Below are positions 35,593-44,447 of a stretch of 64,000 nucleotides of DNA, in pieces; position 1 is the stretch's first letter; the number at the start of each line of letters is the position of its first letter. Source of the DNA: Oceanospirillaceae bacterium (lineage in GTDB: Bacteria; Pseudomonadota; Gammaproteobacteria; Pseudomonadales; Oceanobacteraceae); contig PBQA01000013.1 of the NCBI GenBank assembly GCA_002724925.1, positions 558,001-622,000 of the forward strand. Reading direction: 5' to 3'. The notes beneath the pieces are model-generated. The model was given only the letters and a program-made list of their open reading frames with translations, ran no database searches and was not told the origin of the DNA. The translations under genes and the position numbers were made by a program.

Positions 35593-36255
35593 ATGCCTAA
35601 AAAGCCGTTTACACCGGAAGAAATTGCCGCACAGCGCGAACGAATTATGGACAGCGCGTCGCACGTGATGGCTGAGGTTGGCTTTCATCATCTGTCGATG
35701 CGAAAACTGGCGTCTCAGCTCGGGATGACTGCGAGTAACATCTATAATTACTTCCCGAATAAAGAATCTCTGTTTGTATTTACCCGTCGTCGTGGCTTTG
35801 AAATGGCGTTTCAGGATATTAACGAGCAGATGAGCCAGCATCTTGATCCGCGCTCGGCACTCTATAATTTTGCCGGGCACCTGATTCAGTTTGCGCAGCG
35901 CTCACCGGGCTATTATCAGCTGATGTTCCAGCCACCGAGAATGACACTGACGGACCCGGAAGTTGTCGATCGTGATGTGCTGCTACAAGTGGATCGTCTG
36001 GCCGAAGAATGGCAGTCTCATCTGCTGTCGATGCTGGCGGATGCGGTACCTGCCATATCGGCGGCTTCAGAGGCTCGTCAGAAACAACTCGCATTGTTCT
36101 TTGTTTCGTCTCTGCACGGCCTGATCGATACCTACTACTACAAAGCCTTGCCTAAACTTCTCTCCGGCGTTGACCTGATCCCTGATGATGTCGTGGAAAC
36201 GCATATTGGCTGGTTGCTGGCTTCACTTGAGCATCAGGCTGAAAGCATTCACTGA
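35593..36255 (+). CDS. TetR/AcrR family transcriptional regulator
   Basis: 220 residues from the ATG at 35593 (the frame opens at 35572). The N-terminal HTH is typical: RERIMDSASHVMAEVGFHHLSMRKLASQLGMTASNIYNYFPNKESLF. A ligand-binding/dimerisation helical domain follows (TetR_C, with LHGLIDTYYYKAL). Ligand and targets are not known. Repeated elements just upstream suggest autoregulation. Confidence 0.9.
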   Translation: MPKKPFTPEEIAAQRERIMDSASHVMAEVGFHHLSMRKLASQLGMTASNIYNYFPNKESLFVFTRRRGFEMAFQDINEQMSQHLDPRSALYNFAGHLIQFAQRSPGYYQLMFQPPRMTLTDPEVVDRDVLLQVDRLAEEWQSHLLSMLADAVPAISAASEARQKQLALFFVSSLHGLIDTYYYKALPKLLSGVDLIPDDVVETHIGWLLASLEHQAESIH

Positions 36256-36264
36256 GCTTATTGT

Positions 36265-36286
36265 GCGAGCCCGGTTCATGGCTCGC
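36265..36286 (+). terminator. Hairpin after the TetR gene
   Basis: 7-bp stem GCGAGCC / GGCTCGC with loop CGGTTCAT, between the TetR stop and the convergent FlhB-like gene; no strong T-tract. Confidence 0.35.
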
Positions 36287-36583
36287 TCAATTGCTGCCTT
36301 TCGGCTGTCCCGGAAGGCGACCTTCTAAGCGATAAACGAAGGCGAGAATCTCGGCGATCACCTGATAGAGCTGCTCGGGAATTTCCTCTCCTACCTCCAG
36401 TTGTCCAAGCCATGTGGCAAGCTCTGCATTTTCATAGACTGGAACCTCGTGCGCGATGGCTACCGAGATAATCGCCTGTGCCAGATCATATTCGCCACTG
36501 GCGCTGATGTGAGGCGCGCGCCCTCCATCGTAGGTCAGGGCAATGGCCTCGGTTGCGTTCAGTAGATATTCTGGAATCGTCAT
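36287..36583 (-). CDS. FlhB C-terminal-like protein (stand-alone export-switch domain)
   Basis: 98 residues corresponding only to the cytoplasmic domain of FlhB/EscU. The segment AIALTYDGGRAPHISASGEYDLAQAI and the later VAIAHEVPVYENAELATWLG align with FlhB after its autocleavage site. The NPTH cleavage motif is replaced by NATE, so it cannot self-cleave in the usual way. Such FlhX-like proteins accompany fliK in several gammaproteobacteria. The start overlaps the fliK stop by 4 bp (ATGA). Confidence 0.8.
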   Translation of the reverse strand: MTIPEYLLNATEAIALTYDGGRAPHISASGEYDLAQAIISVAIAHEVPVYENAELATWLGQLEVGEEIPEQLYQVIAEILAFVYRLEGRLPGQPKGSN

Positions 36584-38643
36584 GTGTGAATATCCACCAG
36601 TGAATGTCTGATAACCGGTTGCTCTCCGGGATGTTTACGCCCATGGCGTGCGCGCAGCTCGCCAACGTCTGCTCCGAGTGCGGTCAGTGTGTCGCGCAAC
36701 GGTCGCAAAGCTTGCTGAATTTCAGACAGGGTGTCGGAGGTCTCTGACCAGAAAGTGGCAGACACCGCGGGTGGGCTCAGATCCAGTTCGATATCCAACG
36801 GACCGAGCGTCTCCAGATCAAAATGCAGAGTTATCTGCCATCGGGATTTCTTCGTCTGATCGTCATAGGAGGTGTTGCCGTCCTCATCGCGTTTCATACA
36901 CAGAAGGTCCTGCCTTACCGTATCATTGTCCCGCCACATCAATGGGATCTGAAACTGAGTTGTATCCTGAGTCTGAACCAGCCTGACCTGCTCGCTTTCA
37001 GTCTGAGCCAATGCTGCCTGTAAAAGACGGAATGTCTCAGGGCGCAGTCCTTCATTGATAGCTCCTGCCAGCGTCGCTGAGGCGCCTGTTCGAGTCGCAG
37101 CTGTTGAGGATGTTCCTGCATTGGCATCAGCGGCGTTGGCTGCGTTGCTTTGAGTCCGTCCAAGAATAAACAGAAGTAAGCCCTTGAGATTATCACCGGG
37201 TATGTTGGTGGCAGTCGAGAGAGCATTTTGAGGTGCTGCATTTGCGGAAATAGCCCCCAGCAGAGCGACCAATTGGGCGGTGGTTGTTTCTGCTGCGGCT
37301 GTGCCCGTTGCTGTAGAGGATTGACCAGATAATTGCTTTTGCAATGCCTCAATCGCGGACAACAGTGATGATTTCGTCCTGAGGGGCATGTCTGTTGCTT
37401 CATTTGATGCTGTCCTCACCGAGACGCCGGAAGCTCCTTGAGTGGAGACCGGGCCCTCAGGGCGAGGACTCGCGATGTCGGCTGTTGTATGAGCTGCTGC
37501 CTTATTCCAAAGGGATTTAAAAACAGAGGCAACGGACGAGGACGGTGTCGAGGCCTCTCGAGACACAGGCACTGAAGGTCTTTCGGCCGCCGCTGCGGCG
37601 ATACGGAATAACTGGCTTTCATAATTCAGTGGGCTGTTCGATATCGCTCTGTGGAGGCCAGTAGGTGAACTGAGTTGGGCTGCGTCCGGTAGATTTTTCA
37701 CCAACGCTTGTGCTGGTTGCATAAGACTGGTCTGGCGAGGTTCTGTGGGCGCAGTAGCGCTGAGATCGTTCACTACGGCGCGTAGAACGGCACTGTAGTC
37801 GGGCGTGGCCGCGGTCGCGATGGTCGCGCTCTTTGCGGTAGAGACTGAACTCCCGTTCAAGGCCGCCGTCGCCTGCAATCCGGCTGCAGGTGTTGAATTC
37901 ACAGGAGGTGACAGGGCGGATGAAGACAGGCCAGATGACAAACTCGCTGGTGGTGACCAGCCCACACGTGCCATCAATAAGGCTTTGATTGCGTCGGGTA
38001 ACACGGCGCCGGTCAGGGAAGATACTGGCGTGCCTGAGTTTTGTGACGACAGATTGTTGTTAGCCGCAGCGAGCTGCTGTGCGGCGGTTTGTTGCAGTTG
38101 TTGCGCCATCGACTGTAGTTGTGACGCCAGAGAAGCTTTAACAGGTGCCTGTGAAGCAGAGCTCTGGGGCAGTCTGATGTCGGTAATAACAACGCGCGGC
38201 GGCGATTGCTCGGTGACGCGCAGTGATACTTCTGCTCCGACGGGTAAGGGTTGTGTACTCTGAAGATTGAGAGACTTCCCCTCAGAGGTCACTGTGATCT
38301 GCCAGTTACCCTGAGATCCGGAAGACTTGTTCTCTGAGCTTCTTTCACTGCCTGGCCTGGCATCCGCAGTTCTGGAATCAGTAGCTCTGGAATCAGCATT
38401 CCTGGAGTCTGTCGTTCTGGGCTCTGTTGTTCTGGGCTCTGTTGTTCTGGGCTCTGTTGTTCTGGGCTCAGGGCTTTTACTGGCGGAAGGCCCTGAATCC
38501 GTTGCTCGCCGACTGGCCGTGACGGTGGCGGTAAACTCATCGCCTGACGCCCCGGACGGGCGGGCAGCAGTGGCGGCTGACGCTTCGATTCGTGCAGCTT
38601 TTGTCAGCGCGCTCTGTATCAGGGACAAATCAGGTGTTTTCAT
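36580..38643 (-). CDS. fliK: Flagellar hook-length control protein FliK-like
   Basis: 687 residues, long for FliK. The N-terminal two thirds are low-complexity and rich in Ser, Ala, Thr, Gln and Pro, as in FliK rulers; residues about 55-95 hold a pentapeptide repeat (TTEPR x4, then TDSRN/ADSRA-type variants). The C-terminal domain (about 560-680) has the conserved FliK_C core (LHFDLETLGPLDIELDLSPP and LRARHG). It should measure hook length and switch export specificity together with FlhB. AAGGTG precedes the ATG. No other flagellar genes apart from the FlhB-like partner lie here. Confidence 0.85.
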   Translation of the reverse strand: MKTPDLSLIQSALTKAARIEASAATAARPSGASGDEFTATVTASRRATDSGPSASKSPEPRTTEPRTTEPRTTEPRTTDSRNADSRATDSRTADARPGSERSSENKSSGSQGNWQITVTSEGKSLNLQSTQPLPVGAEVSLRVTEQSPPRVVITDIRLPQSSASQAPVKASLASQLQSMAQQLQQTAAQQLAAANNNLSSQNSGTPVSSLTGAVLPDAIKALLMARVGWSPPASLSSGLSSSALSPPVNSTPAAGLQATAALNGSSVSTAKSATIATAATPDYSAVLRAVVNDLSATAPTEPRQTSLMQPAQALVKNLPDAAQLSSPTGLHRAISNSPLNYESQLFRIAAAAAERPSVPVSREASTPSSSVASVFKSLWNKAAAHTTADIASPRPEGPVSTQGASGVSVRTASNEATDMPLRTKSSLLSAIEALQKQLSGQSSTATGTAAAETTTAQLVALLGAISANAAPQNALSTATNIPGDNLKGLLLFILGRTQSNAANAADANAGTSSTAATRTGASATLAGAINEGLRPETFRLLQAALAQTESEQVRLVQTQDTTQFQIPLMWRDNDTVRQDLLCMKRDEDGNTSYDDQTKKSRWQITLHFDLETLGPLDIELDLSPPAVSATFWSETSDTLSEIQQALRPLRDTLTALGADVGELRARHGRKHPGEQPVIRHSLVDIHT
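38414..38469. repeat. 15-bp tandem repeat in fliK
   Basis: GTTCTGGGCTCTGTT is repeated at 38414, 38429, 38444 and, partly, 38459, and degenerate copies continue leftward to about 38355. It encodes TTEPR units, so gain or loss of a copy keeps frame and would change FliK length by five residues. Confidence 0.9.
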
Positions 38644-38651
38644 AGTTCACC

Positions 38652-38678
38652 TTATCGGCGCAGATTGACAAATCTTTA
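38652..38678 (-). promoter_or_regulatory. Sigma-28 (FliA) promoter of fliK
   Basis: On the minus strand: TAAAGATT (38678-38671), exactly 11 bp, GCCGATAA (38659-38652). This is 7/8 and 8/8 against the sigma-28 consensus TAAAGTTT-N11-GCCGATAA. The -10 ends only 8 bp before the fliK ATG, so the transcript would have almost no leader. Confidence 0.75.
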
Positions 38679-38690
38679 TTGCGCCAGCTC

Positions 38691-38719
38691 AGCGTTGTTG
38701 TTGGCTTTTTCGGTATAAT
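38691..38719 (+). promoter_or_regulatory. Sigma-70-type promoter of the ccm operon
   Basis: A consensus TATAAT (38714-38719) about 78 bp upstream of ccmA; the -35 is poor (AGCGTT at 17 bp), so an activator may be needed. Confidence 0.5.
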
Positions 38720-38796
38720 GCGTGCGCCAGATTTATTGATGATCCCCTGGCGCTTCAATCATTTGGCCATAGTATGGCCCGGAAATCGAGGTTCTG

Positions 38797-39441
38797 ATGA
38801 CGCCACAGCAGGGCGCCCAGCAAACACTACTCAGCGCGAGCGATCTTTATTGCGAGCGTGATGACCGTGTCTTGTTCGAAGGACTGGCGTTGAGTATTAC
38901 TGATGGCGAGTTGATTCAGCTGGCCGGGCCAAATGGTGCCGGCAAAACGACCTTGCTTCGGTTACTTGCTGGTCTTAACCGCGATTTTGAGGGGCAATTG
39001 CTCTGGCACGATGTGCCGTTAATGACGGTGTACCCAGAATATGCTGGCAACCGCCTGTACATGGGGCACTTATCTGCAGTTAAAAAATCTCTGACCGCGC
39101 TCGAAAATTTGCGTTGGCTTACCGCACAGGATCGTCCATCCGAAAAGCAGCTGTGGGAGGCGCTTGAACATGTTGCTCTGGCAGGATACGAGCATACGCC
39201 TTGCTTACAGTTGTCGGCCGGACAGCAGCGTCGAGTCGCACTTGCTCGCCTGAAAATCAGTAGGGCACCTCTATGGATACTGGACGAGCCCTTTACCGCT
39301 CTCGATAAAGACGGAGTCTCCTGGCTTGAAGGTGAATTGCAGGCTCACGTATCGAACGGTGGTGCCGTGATCATCACCAGCCATCACGCACTGGAAGGTA
39401 TTCCGGGGTTGCGCCGCCTGGAACTCGGAGGTGTGGTATGA
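38797..39441 (+). CDS. ccmA: Cytochrome c biogenesis ATP-binding export protein CcmA
   Basis: 214 residues, an ABC ATPase. Walker A GPNGAGKTTLL, signature QLSAGQQRR, Walker B LWILDEPFTALD and switch His (TSHHALEG) are present. With CcmB and CcmC it releases holo-CcmE after heme transfer in System I cytochrome c maturation. The ATG follows GAGG. The stop overlaps the ccmB start by 4 bp (ATGA). Confidence 0.95.
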   Translation: MTPQQGAQQTLLSASDLYCERDDRVLFEGLALSITDGELIQLAGPNGAGKTTLLRLLAGLNRDFEGQLLWHDVPLMTVYPEYAGNRLYMGHLSAVKKSLTALENLRWLTAQDRPSEKQLWEALEHVALAGYEHTPCLQLSAGQQRRVALARLKISRAPLWILDEPFTALDKDGVSWLEGELQAHVSNGGAVIITSHHALEGIPGLRRLELGGVV

Positions 39442-40106
39442 GCCTGGTTCGGGCCACGGTTCGCCGGGATCTTCTGCTGGCCGCCAGAAATCCGGGTGAG
39501 TGGGCAAATCCCCTGATGTTTTTCTTGATGGTCGCGGCTTTGTTTCCGATGGCGGTTGATCCTAATCCCGAATTTCTGGCGAAAATTGCGGGTGGTGTTA
39601 TCTGGGTAGCCGCTCTGTTGGCGACTCTGCTGTCGTTAGATTCACTTTATCGCGCCGATGTAGAAGATGGTTCGCTGGAGCAGTGGCTGGCGTCGGGCGA
39701 GTCTCTGTATGCCATGTCTTTAGGGAAAGCATTGGTACATTGGTGTATCAGTGGTCTGCCTCTGACGTTGATGTCGCCATTGTTGGGGGTCATGCTGCAT
39801 CTCCCTGAAGAGGCTTACTTCGCTTTGTTTATCAGTCTGGCTGTTGGCACGCCGGTATTGAGTCTGCTTGGTGCTGTTGGTGCGGCGCTGACCGCCAGTC
39901 TGAGAAGTGGCGGCCTTCTACTGGCCCTGCTGATTCTGCCCTTATACGTACCGGTACTTATTTTTGCTGCCAGTGCGGTTTATCACGCGGGTATCGGAAT
40001 GGCTTACAATGGCCAGGTCGCTATGTTGGGAGCCATGTTAGCGCTGGCCCTCGCATTAACTCCTTTTGCTGCTGGTGCAGCCTTAAAACTGAATTTATCG
40101 CGGTAA
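39438..40106 (+). CDS. ccmB: Heme exporter membrane protein CcmB
   Basis: 222 residues with six hydrophobic helices and the CcmB N-terminus (VRRDLLLAARNPGEWANPL). It is the permease partner of CcmA in the inner membrane. Start shares ATGA with ccmA; ccmC starts 7 bp after its end. Confidence 0.94.
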   Translation: MSLVRATVRRDLLLAARNPGEWANPLMFFLMVAALFPMAVDPNPEFLAKIAGGVIWVAALLATLLSLDSLYRADVEDGSLEQWLASGESLYAMSLGKALVHWCISGLPLTLMSPLLGVMLHLPEEAYFALFISLAVGTPVLSLLGAVGAALTASLRSGGLLLALLILPLYVPVLIFAASAVYHAGIGMAYNGQVAMLGAMLALALALTPFAAGAALKLNLSR

Positions 40107-40112
40107 CTGAAT

Positions 40113-40859
40113 ATGTGGCAGTGGCTTGTACGACTTTATCATCGGCTCGGATCACCTAAATGGTTCTATGAAATGACCGAGCGCTGGATCTTCTGGTTAG
40201 CGTTAGCGGCAGGCGGCTCAGCGATTGTCGGTCTGGTGCTAGGTTTGCTGTATGCGCCTGCAGATTATCAGCAAGGCGATAGCTTCAGAATCATCTACAT
40301 CCATGTTCCTGCGGCTCTGTTGGCTCAGAGTGCCTATATGATGATGGCCGTTGCCGGTGCGGTGTATCTGATCTGGCGTATGAAAATGGCCGCCTGGGTG
40401 GCAAAGGTGATTGCGCCGGTCGGTGCGGCATTCTGCCTGATCGCGCTGCTGACGGGGGCAATCTGGGGTAAGCCGACCTGGGGCACCTGGTGGGTCTGGG
40501 ATGCGCGCCTGACGTCGATGTTGATGCTGCTGTTCTTGTATTTCGGCGTGATGGCGCTGCAGCAGGCGATGGAGTCAGAGGAAGCGTCGTACAAGGCGGG
40601 CGCGATTCTCGCGCTGGTCGGTCTGGTGAATATTCCGATCATCAAGTACTCGGTGGAGTGGTGGAATACTTTGCACCAGCCTGCCACCCTCAAGCTGACC
40701 GAGAAACCGTCTATGCACCCGGATATGCTCTGGCCACTGCTGATTATGATTGTCAGTACGTATCTGTTTTTTGCACTTGTTGTCATTTTGCGTACACGTA
40801 ACGAGATCCTCTGGCATGAGCGTAAACGCCAGTGGGTTCGAAAGATTCTGGAGTCCTGA
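40113..40859 (+). CDS. ccmC: Heme-handling membrane protein CcmC
   Basis: 248 residues with six membrane helices. The tryptophan-rich heme-binding motif WGTWWVWDARLTS and two flanking histidine-bearing loops (YIHVPAA, TLHQPAT) are present. CcmC loads heme onto CcmE in the periplasm. Its stop TGA overlaps the ccmD ATG by one base. Confidence 0.95.
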   Translation: MWQWLVRLYHRLGSPKWFYEMTERWIFWLALAAGGSAIVGLVLGLLYAPADYQQGDSFRIIYIHVPAALLAQSAYMMMAVAGAVYLIWRMKMAAWVAKVIAPVGAAFCLIALLTGAIWGKPTWGTWWVWDARLTSMLMLLFLYFGVMALQQAMESEEASYKAGAILALVGLVNIPIIKYSVEWWNTLHQPATLKLTEKPSMHPDMLWPLLIMIVSTYLFFALVVILRTRNEILWHERKRQWVRKILES

Positions 40860-41047
40860 TGGAATTTTCTTCGTTAGCTGAATTTATTGCGATGGGAAAG
40901 CACGGCTTTTATGTCTGGCTTTCGTACGGACTGACTGCCGTGATCATCGCCTTTGTTGTGATGCAGCCGATTCTGCATCGCCGTCGTTTACTGAAAGAGC
41001 AGGCCCAGCGTCTGCGTCGGGAGAAGCGTAATGCACCCTCAGCGTAA
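40859..41047 (+). CDS. ccmD: CcmD, small heme-exporter subunit
   Basis: 62 residues. One membrane helix ([22 protein letters not shown]) with a basic tail ([17 protein letters not shown]), the standard CcmD design. The ATG at 40859 overlaps the ccmC stop; an in-frame ATG at 40832 lies inside ccmC and is rejected. It helps release holo-CcmE from CcmABC. Its end overlaps ccmE by 17 bp. Confidence 0.9.
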   Translation: MEFSSLAEFIAMGKHGFYVWLSYGLTAVIIAFVVMQPILHRRRLLKEQAQRLRREKRNAPSA

Positions 41048-41504
41048 AAAACGTCTGCATCTTATTCTGTTTCTGGTTCTGGCCGTGGCGGCCGCAGTGG
41101 GGCTGGCGATGTATTCCTTGTCACAGAACATCAACCTGTTTCAGACGCCAACCCAGATTGCTAACGGCGAAGTGCCTCCGGGCCGCACCATCCGTGCAGG
41201 TGGTCTGGTCGTTGAGGGAAGCGTTGAACGCGATCAGCAGGGCTTGGGTGTTACCTTTCGGGTGACCGATGGTCAGTCTGAAGTGCCGGTCTTTTACGAC
41301 GGCATCCTGCCCGACCTGTTTCGTGAAGGTCAGGGGATTGTGGCCTTGGGCGAGGTGAACACAGAAGGACTGTTTGTCGCTTCAGAAGTCCTGGCGAAAC
41401 ACGATGAAAATTACATGCCGCCTGAGGTTCAGGCAGCGCTGGAACAGGCCCATCAGGACGGTAAAGCTCAGATGGAAGCGGCGGCCAAGGAGGCAAGCTA
41501 CTGA
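41031..41504 (+). CDS. ccmE: Periplasmic heme chaperone CcmE
   Basis: 157 residues with an N-terminal membrane anchor and an OB-fold domain. The covalent heme-binding His124 and axial Tyr128 lie in [11 protein letters not shown]. It carries heme from CcmC to CcmF/H. It starts within ccmD and its stop overlaps the ccmF ATG by one base. Confidence 0.96.
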   Translation: MHPQRKKRLHLILFLVLAVAAAVGLAMYSLSQNINLFQTPTQIANGEVPPGRTIRAGGLVVEGSVERDQQGLGVTFRVTDGQSEVPVFYDGILPDLFREGQGIVALGEVNTEGLFVASEVLAKHDENYMPPEVQAALEQAHQDGKAQMEAAAKEASY

Positions 41505-43468
41505 TGCTGAATACAGCAATGCTTCATCTGCCGGAGATCGGGCAATTTGCACTGATACTGGCCTTTATTATGGCCGTGCTTCAGGTCATCGTTCCTTTGT
41601 TTGGTGTCAACCGCGGGCAACTCTGGCTGATGGGATATGCGCGCCCATTGGCCGTGGGGCAGGCGCTGTTTCTTGTGATCAGTCTGGTATTACTGGCGAC
41701 CAGTTTTGTGATGGATGATTTCTCGGTCGCTTATGTGGCCGCCAACAGCAACAGTCTTCTGCCAACACCTTACAAAATCAGTGCTGTCTGGGGTGCTCAC
41801 GAAGGCTCGCTACTGTTGTGGGTCACTATGCTGGGGCTTTGGGGCGTGGCCGTGGCATTACTCAGCCGCTCACTGCCACTGGATATGGTCGCTCGTGTGC
41901 TGTCGATTATGGGCATGGTGTCGGTGGGCTTTATTCTGTTTACGCTTGAGACGTCTAATCCTTTTACGCGAATCCTTCCAAGCCCTCCGCAGGACGGTGC
42001 TGATCTCAACCCGCTGCTGCAGGATTTTGGTCTGATCGTACACCCGCCGACTCTCTACATGGGCTATGTTGGTCTGTCGGTAGCCTTTGCGTTTGCACTG
42101 GCTGCTCTTATGAGCGGTCGTCTTGATGCCGCCTGGGCGCGCTGGTCCCGTCCGTGGACAACCGCGGCCTGGATTTTTCTGACGGTAGGTATCGCTCTGG
42201 GCAGCTGGTGGGCGTACTACGAACTTGGTTGGGGTGGCTGGTGGTTCTGGGACCCGGTAGAAAACGCGTCGCTTATGCCCTGGTTGGTCGCTACTGCCTT
42301 GCTGCACTCGCTTGCCGTGACAGAAAAGCGTGGTCTGTTTAAAAGCTGGACGGTGCTGCTCGCTATTTTTGCCTTCTCTCTGAGCCTGCTGGGTACCTTC
42401 CTGGTTCGCTCTGGTGTGCTGACGTCGGTGCATGCGTTTGCCTCCGACCCGGAGCGCGGTGTGTTCATTCTTGCCTTGTTAGGAATCTGCGTCGGTGGCT
42501 CGCTGTTGCTTTATGCATTGAAAGCACCGACCGTCGCCTCGGTCGGGCGTTATGAGGTTGTCTCACGGGAGACGGCGTTGTTGGTAAACAACCTCTTGCT
42601 GGTGGTGATGGCTTTGGCAGTACTGACTGGCACCTTGTATCCGCTGGTATACGACTTCATGGGACTAGGTAAGTTGTCCGTGGGCGCGGCCTGGTTCAAT
42701 ACCATGTTTGTTCCTCTGACCGTGGCGTTGGCGCTATTAATGGGCGTCGGCGCTATGACGCGCTGGAAGTCTGATCGTGTCAGTCGACTCGGCGGTCAGC
42801 TCTGGATCGCTGGTGTACTGGCCGTTGTGTTTGCGATTGTCGTGGCGCTTCTTTTGTCTGAAGCCGTAAGTGGCAGTGTCGTTCTTGGGCTTGGTATTTC
42901 CTTCTGGCTGATCTTTGCTACGGCTGCAGATGTCTGGAAAAAGGCGCGCGGGCGTCTGGGGAAGATACCCTCGCTCGGTGTGAGTTATCTGGGCATGGTG
43001 ATCGCGCACCTTGGTGTGGCTGTGACCATTATCGGTGTCACCATGGTGTCCAATTACAGCATCGATAAATCGGTGCGTATGGTACCGGGGCAGGTGGAAA
43101 CTCTGGGTGATTATCAGTTCGAATTTACTGAAGCCGGAACGATTGATGGACCAAACTACACATCACAGGCAACACGGTTCAACCTCTATAAAGAAGGCAA
43201 GAAAATCGAAGTGCTGACCGCCGAGAAGCGCCGTTATCACGCCCGAGGCAGCGTTATGACCGAGGCTGCGATCGACGTCACTCTGTTCCGCGATGTGTAC
43301 ATCTCGATGGGTGAATCCCTGGAGGGAGGAGCCTGGGGCATGCGCCTGCAGGTGAAGCCTTACATGCGCTGGGTCTGGTTGGGCGCTATCTTTATGTCAC
43401 TCGGTGGCTTTATGGCCGTGCTGGATAAGCGTTACCGCCGTCGTCAGAAAAAGGAGAAGCTGGCATGA
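41504..43468 (+). CDS. ccmF: Cytochrome c heme lyase subunit CcmF
   Basis: 654 residues with about 15 membrane helices. The WWD motif WGGWWFWDPVENASLMPW is present, along with conserved His-bearing loops (GAHEGSLLLW, LIVHPPTLYMGYVG, VHAFASDP). With CcmG, CcmH and CcmI it ligates heme to the CxxCH of apocytochromes. The stop overlaps the ccmG start by 4 bp. Confidence 0.97.
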   Translation: MLNTAMLHLPEIGQFALILAFIMAVLQVIVPLFGVNRGQLWLMGYARPLAVGQALFLVISLVLLATSFVMDDFSVAYVAANSNSLLPTPYKISAVWGAHEGSLLLWVTMLGLWGVAVALLSRSLPLDMVARVLSIMGMVSVGFILFTLETSNPFTRILPSPPQDGADLNPLLQDFGLIVHPPTLYMGYVGLSVAFAFALAALMSGRLDAAWARWSRPWTTAAWIFLTVGIALGSWWAYYELGWGGWWFWDPVENASLMPWLVATALLHSLAVTEKRGLFKSWTVLLAIFAFSLSLLGTFLVRSGVLTSVHAFASDPERGVFILALLGICVGGSLLLYALKAPTVASVGRYEVVSRETALLVNNLLLVVMALAVLTGTLYPLVYDFMGLGKLSVGAAWFNTMFVPLTVALALLMGVGAMTRWKSDRVSRLGGQLWIAGVLAVVFAIVVALLLSEAVSGSVVLGLGISFWLIFATAADVWKKARGRLGKIPSLGVSYLGMVIAHLGVAVTIIGVTMVSNYSIDKSVRMVPGQVETLGDYQFEFTEAGTIDGPNYTSQATRFNLYKEGKKIEVLTAEKRRYHARGSVMTEAAIDVTLFRDVYISMGESLEGGAWGMRLQVKPYMRWVWLGAIFMSLGGFMAVLDKRYRRRQKKEKLA

Positions 43469-43986
43469 ACCGTCTGCTGCTATTTATCCCGCTGGTCATC
43501 TTCGCTCTGATGGGACTGGTGTTCTGGGTGGGGCTCGGGATTGAGGACAAAACCAGCTTACCGTCGCCATTAATCGGTAAGCCGTTTCCGGAATTTGAGC
43601 TTGGGGTTGTCGAAGACGGTCGCACGCTCACAACGAAAGACCTTCAGGGGCAACCGGCTCTGGTAAATGTCTGGGCGACCTGGTGTCCGACCTGTAAAGC
43701 CGAGCACGCCTTCCTGAATGAGCTGGCAGAGCAGGGCATCCGCATCATCGGAATTAATTACAAGGATGATGTGATGAAGGCGCGTGACTGGCTGAAAGCC
43801 TACGGCAATCCATACGCTTATAACTTGTCTGATCCTCAGGGAAAGCTCGGTCTCGAGTTGGGCGTGTATGGCGCTCCAGAAACGTTTCTGATTGATTCAG
43901 AAGGCATTATCCGTGGTAAGCATATTGGCGACCTGAACCCTGTGGTCTGGGAATCTCTGGGTAAACAATTCGGAGAGATGCAATGA
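43465..43986 (+). CDS. ccmG: Thiol:disulfide interchange protein CcmG/DsbE
   Basis: 173 residues: an N-terminal membrane anchor and a periplasmic thioredoxin-like domain with WCPTC (Cys74, Cys77) and the GVYGAPETFLID cis-Pro segment. It reduces apocytochrome cysteines before heme attachment. It overlaps ccmH by 4 bp. Confidence 0.95.
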   Translation: MNRLLLFIPLVIFALMGLVFWVGLGIEDKTSLPSPLIGKPFPEFELGVVEDGRTLTTKDLQGQPALVNVWATWCPTCKAEHAFLNELAEQGIRIIGINYKDDVMKARDWLKAYGNPYAYNLSDPQGKLGLELGVYGAPETFLIDSEGIIRGKHIGDLNPVVWESLGKQFGEMQ

Positions 43987-44447
43987 AACACTGTCTTTGG
44001 TTGTTGTGCCTGATTGCTCTGCCTTCATGGGCGATCATCGATGGCCATAAGTACCCATTTGAAGATCCTGAAGACACCGCCCGTTTTGAGCAATTGGCAG
44101 AAGATCTGCGTTGCCCTAAGTGTCAGAACCAGAACCTGGCGGATTCCAATGCGCCGGTCGCCGCAGATCTCCGTGACAAGGTGTATGAGCTGATGCAGGA
44201 AGGTAAGTCCGACGATGAAGTCGTAACTTATCTGGTTGATCGGTACGGAGACTTTGTTCGTTATAAGCCACCCTTCCGGTTAGACACTCTGCTGTTGTGG
44301 GGAGGCCCCGCACTTCTATTGTTATTCGGAATTCTGTTGCTGGCCTTGTTACGGCGCCAGCAGGCTCAGCCTGTTGCTGAGCTATCAGCGGAAGAAAAGG
44401 CCCGCCTCGAAGCGTTGAAATCCAGTCTCGATGAGGAAAGCAAATGA
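43983..44447 (+). CDS. ccmH: Cytochrome c maturation protein CcmH
   Basis: 154 residues, matching the N-terminal half of E. coli CcmH (CcmL type). Signal peptide, then the redox motif LRCPKCQNQNL (Cys44, Cys47), and a C-terminal membrane helix (LLLWGGPALLLLFGILLLALL). It forms mixed disulfides with apocytochromes. The TPR half of the E. coli protein is encoded separately by the next gene, which overlaps by 4 bp. Confidence 0.94.
   Translation: MKHCLWLLCLIALPSWAIIDGHKYPFEDPEDTARFEQLAEDLRCPKCQNQNLADSNAPVAADLRDKVYELMQEGKSDDEVVTYLVDRYGDFVRYKPPFRLDTLLLWGGPALLLLFGILLLALLRRQQAQPVAELSAEEKARLEALKSSLDEESK

Noticed and set aside
38289-38540. 83-codon minus-strand ORF rich in SPEQQ repeats
   Set aside because: An out-of-frame reading of the fliK 15-bp tandem repeat, not a separate gene.
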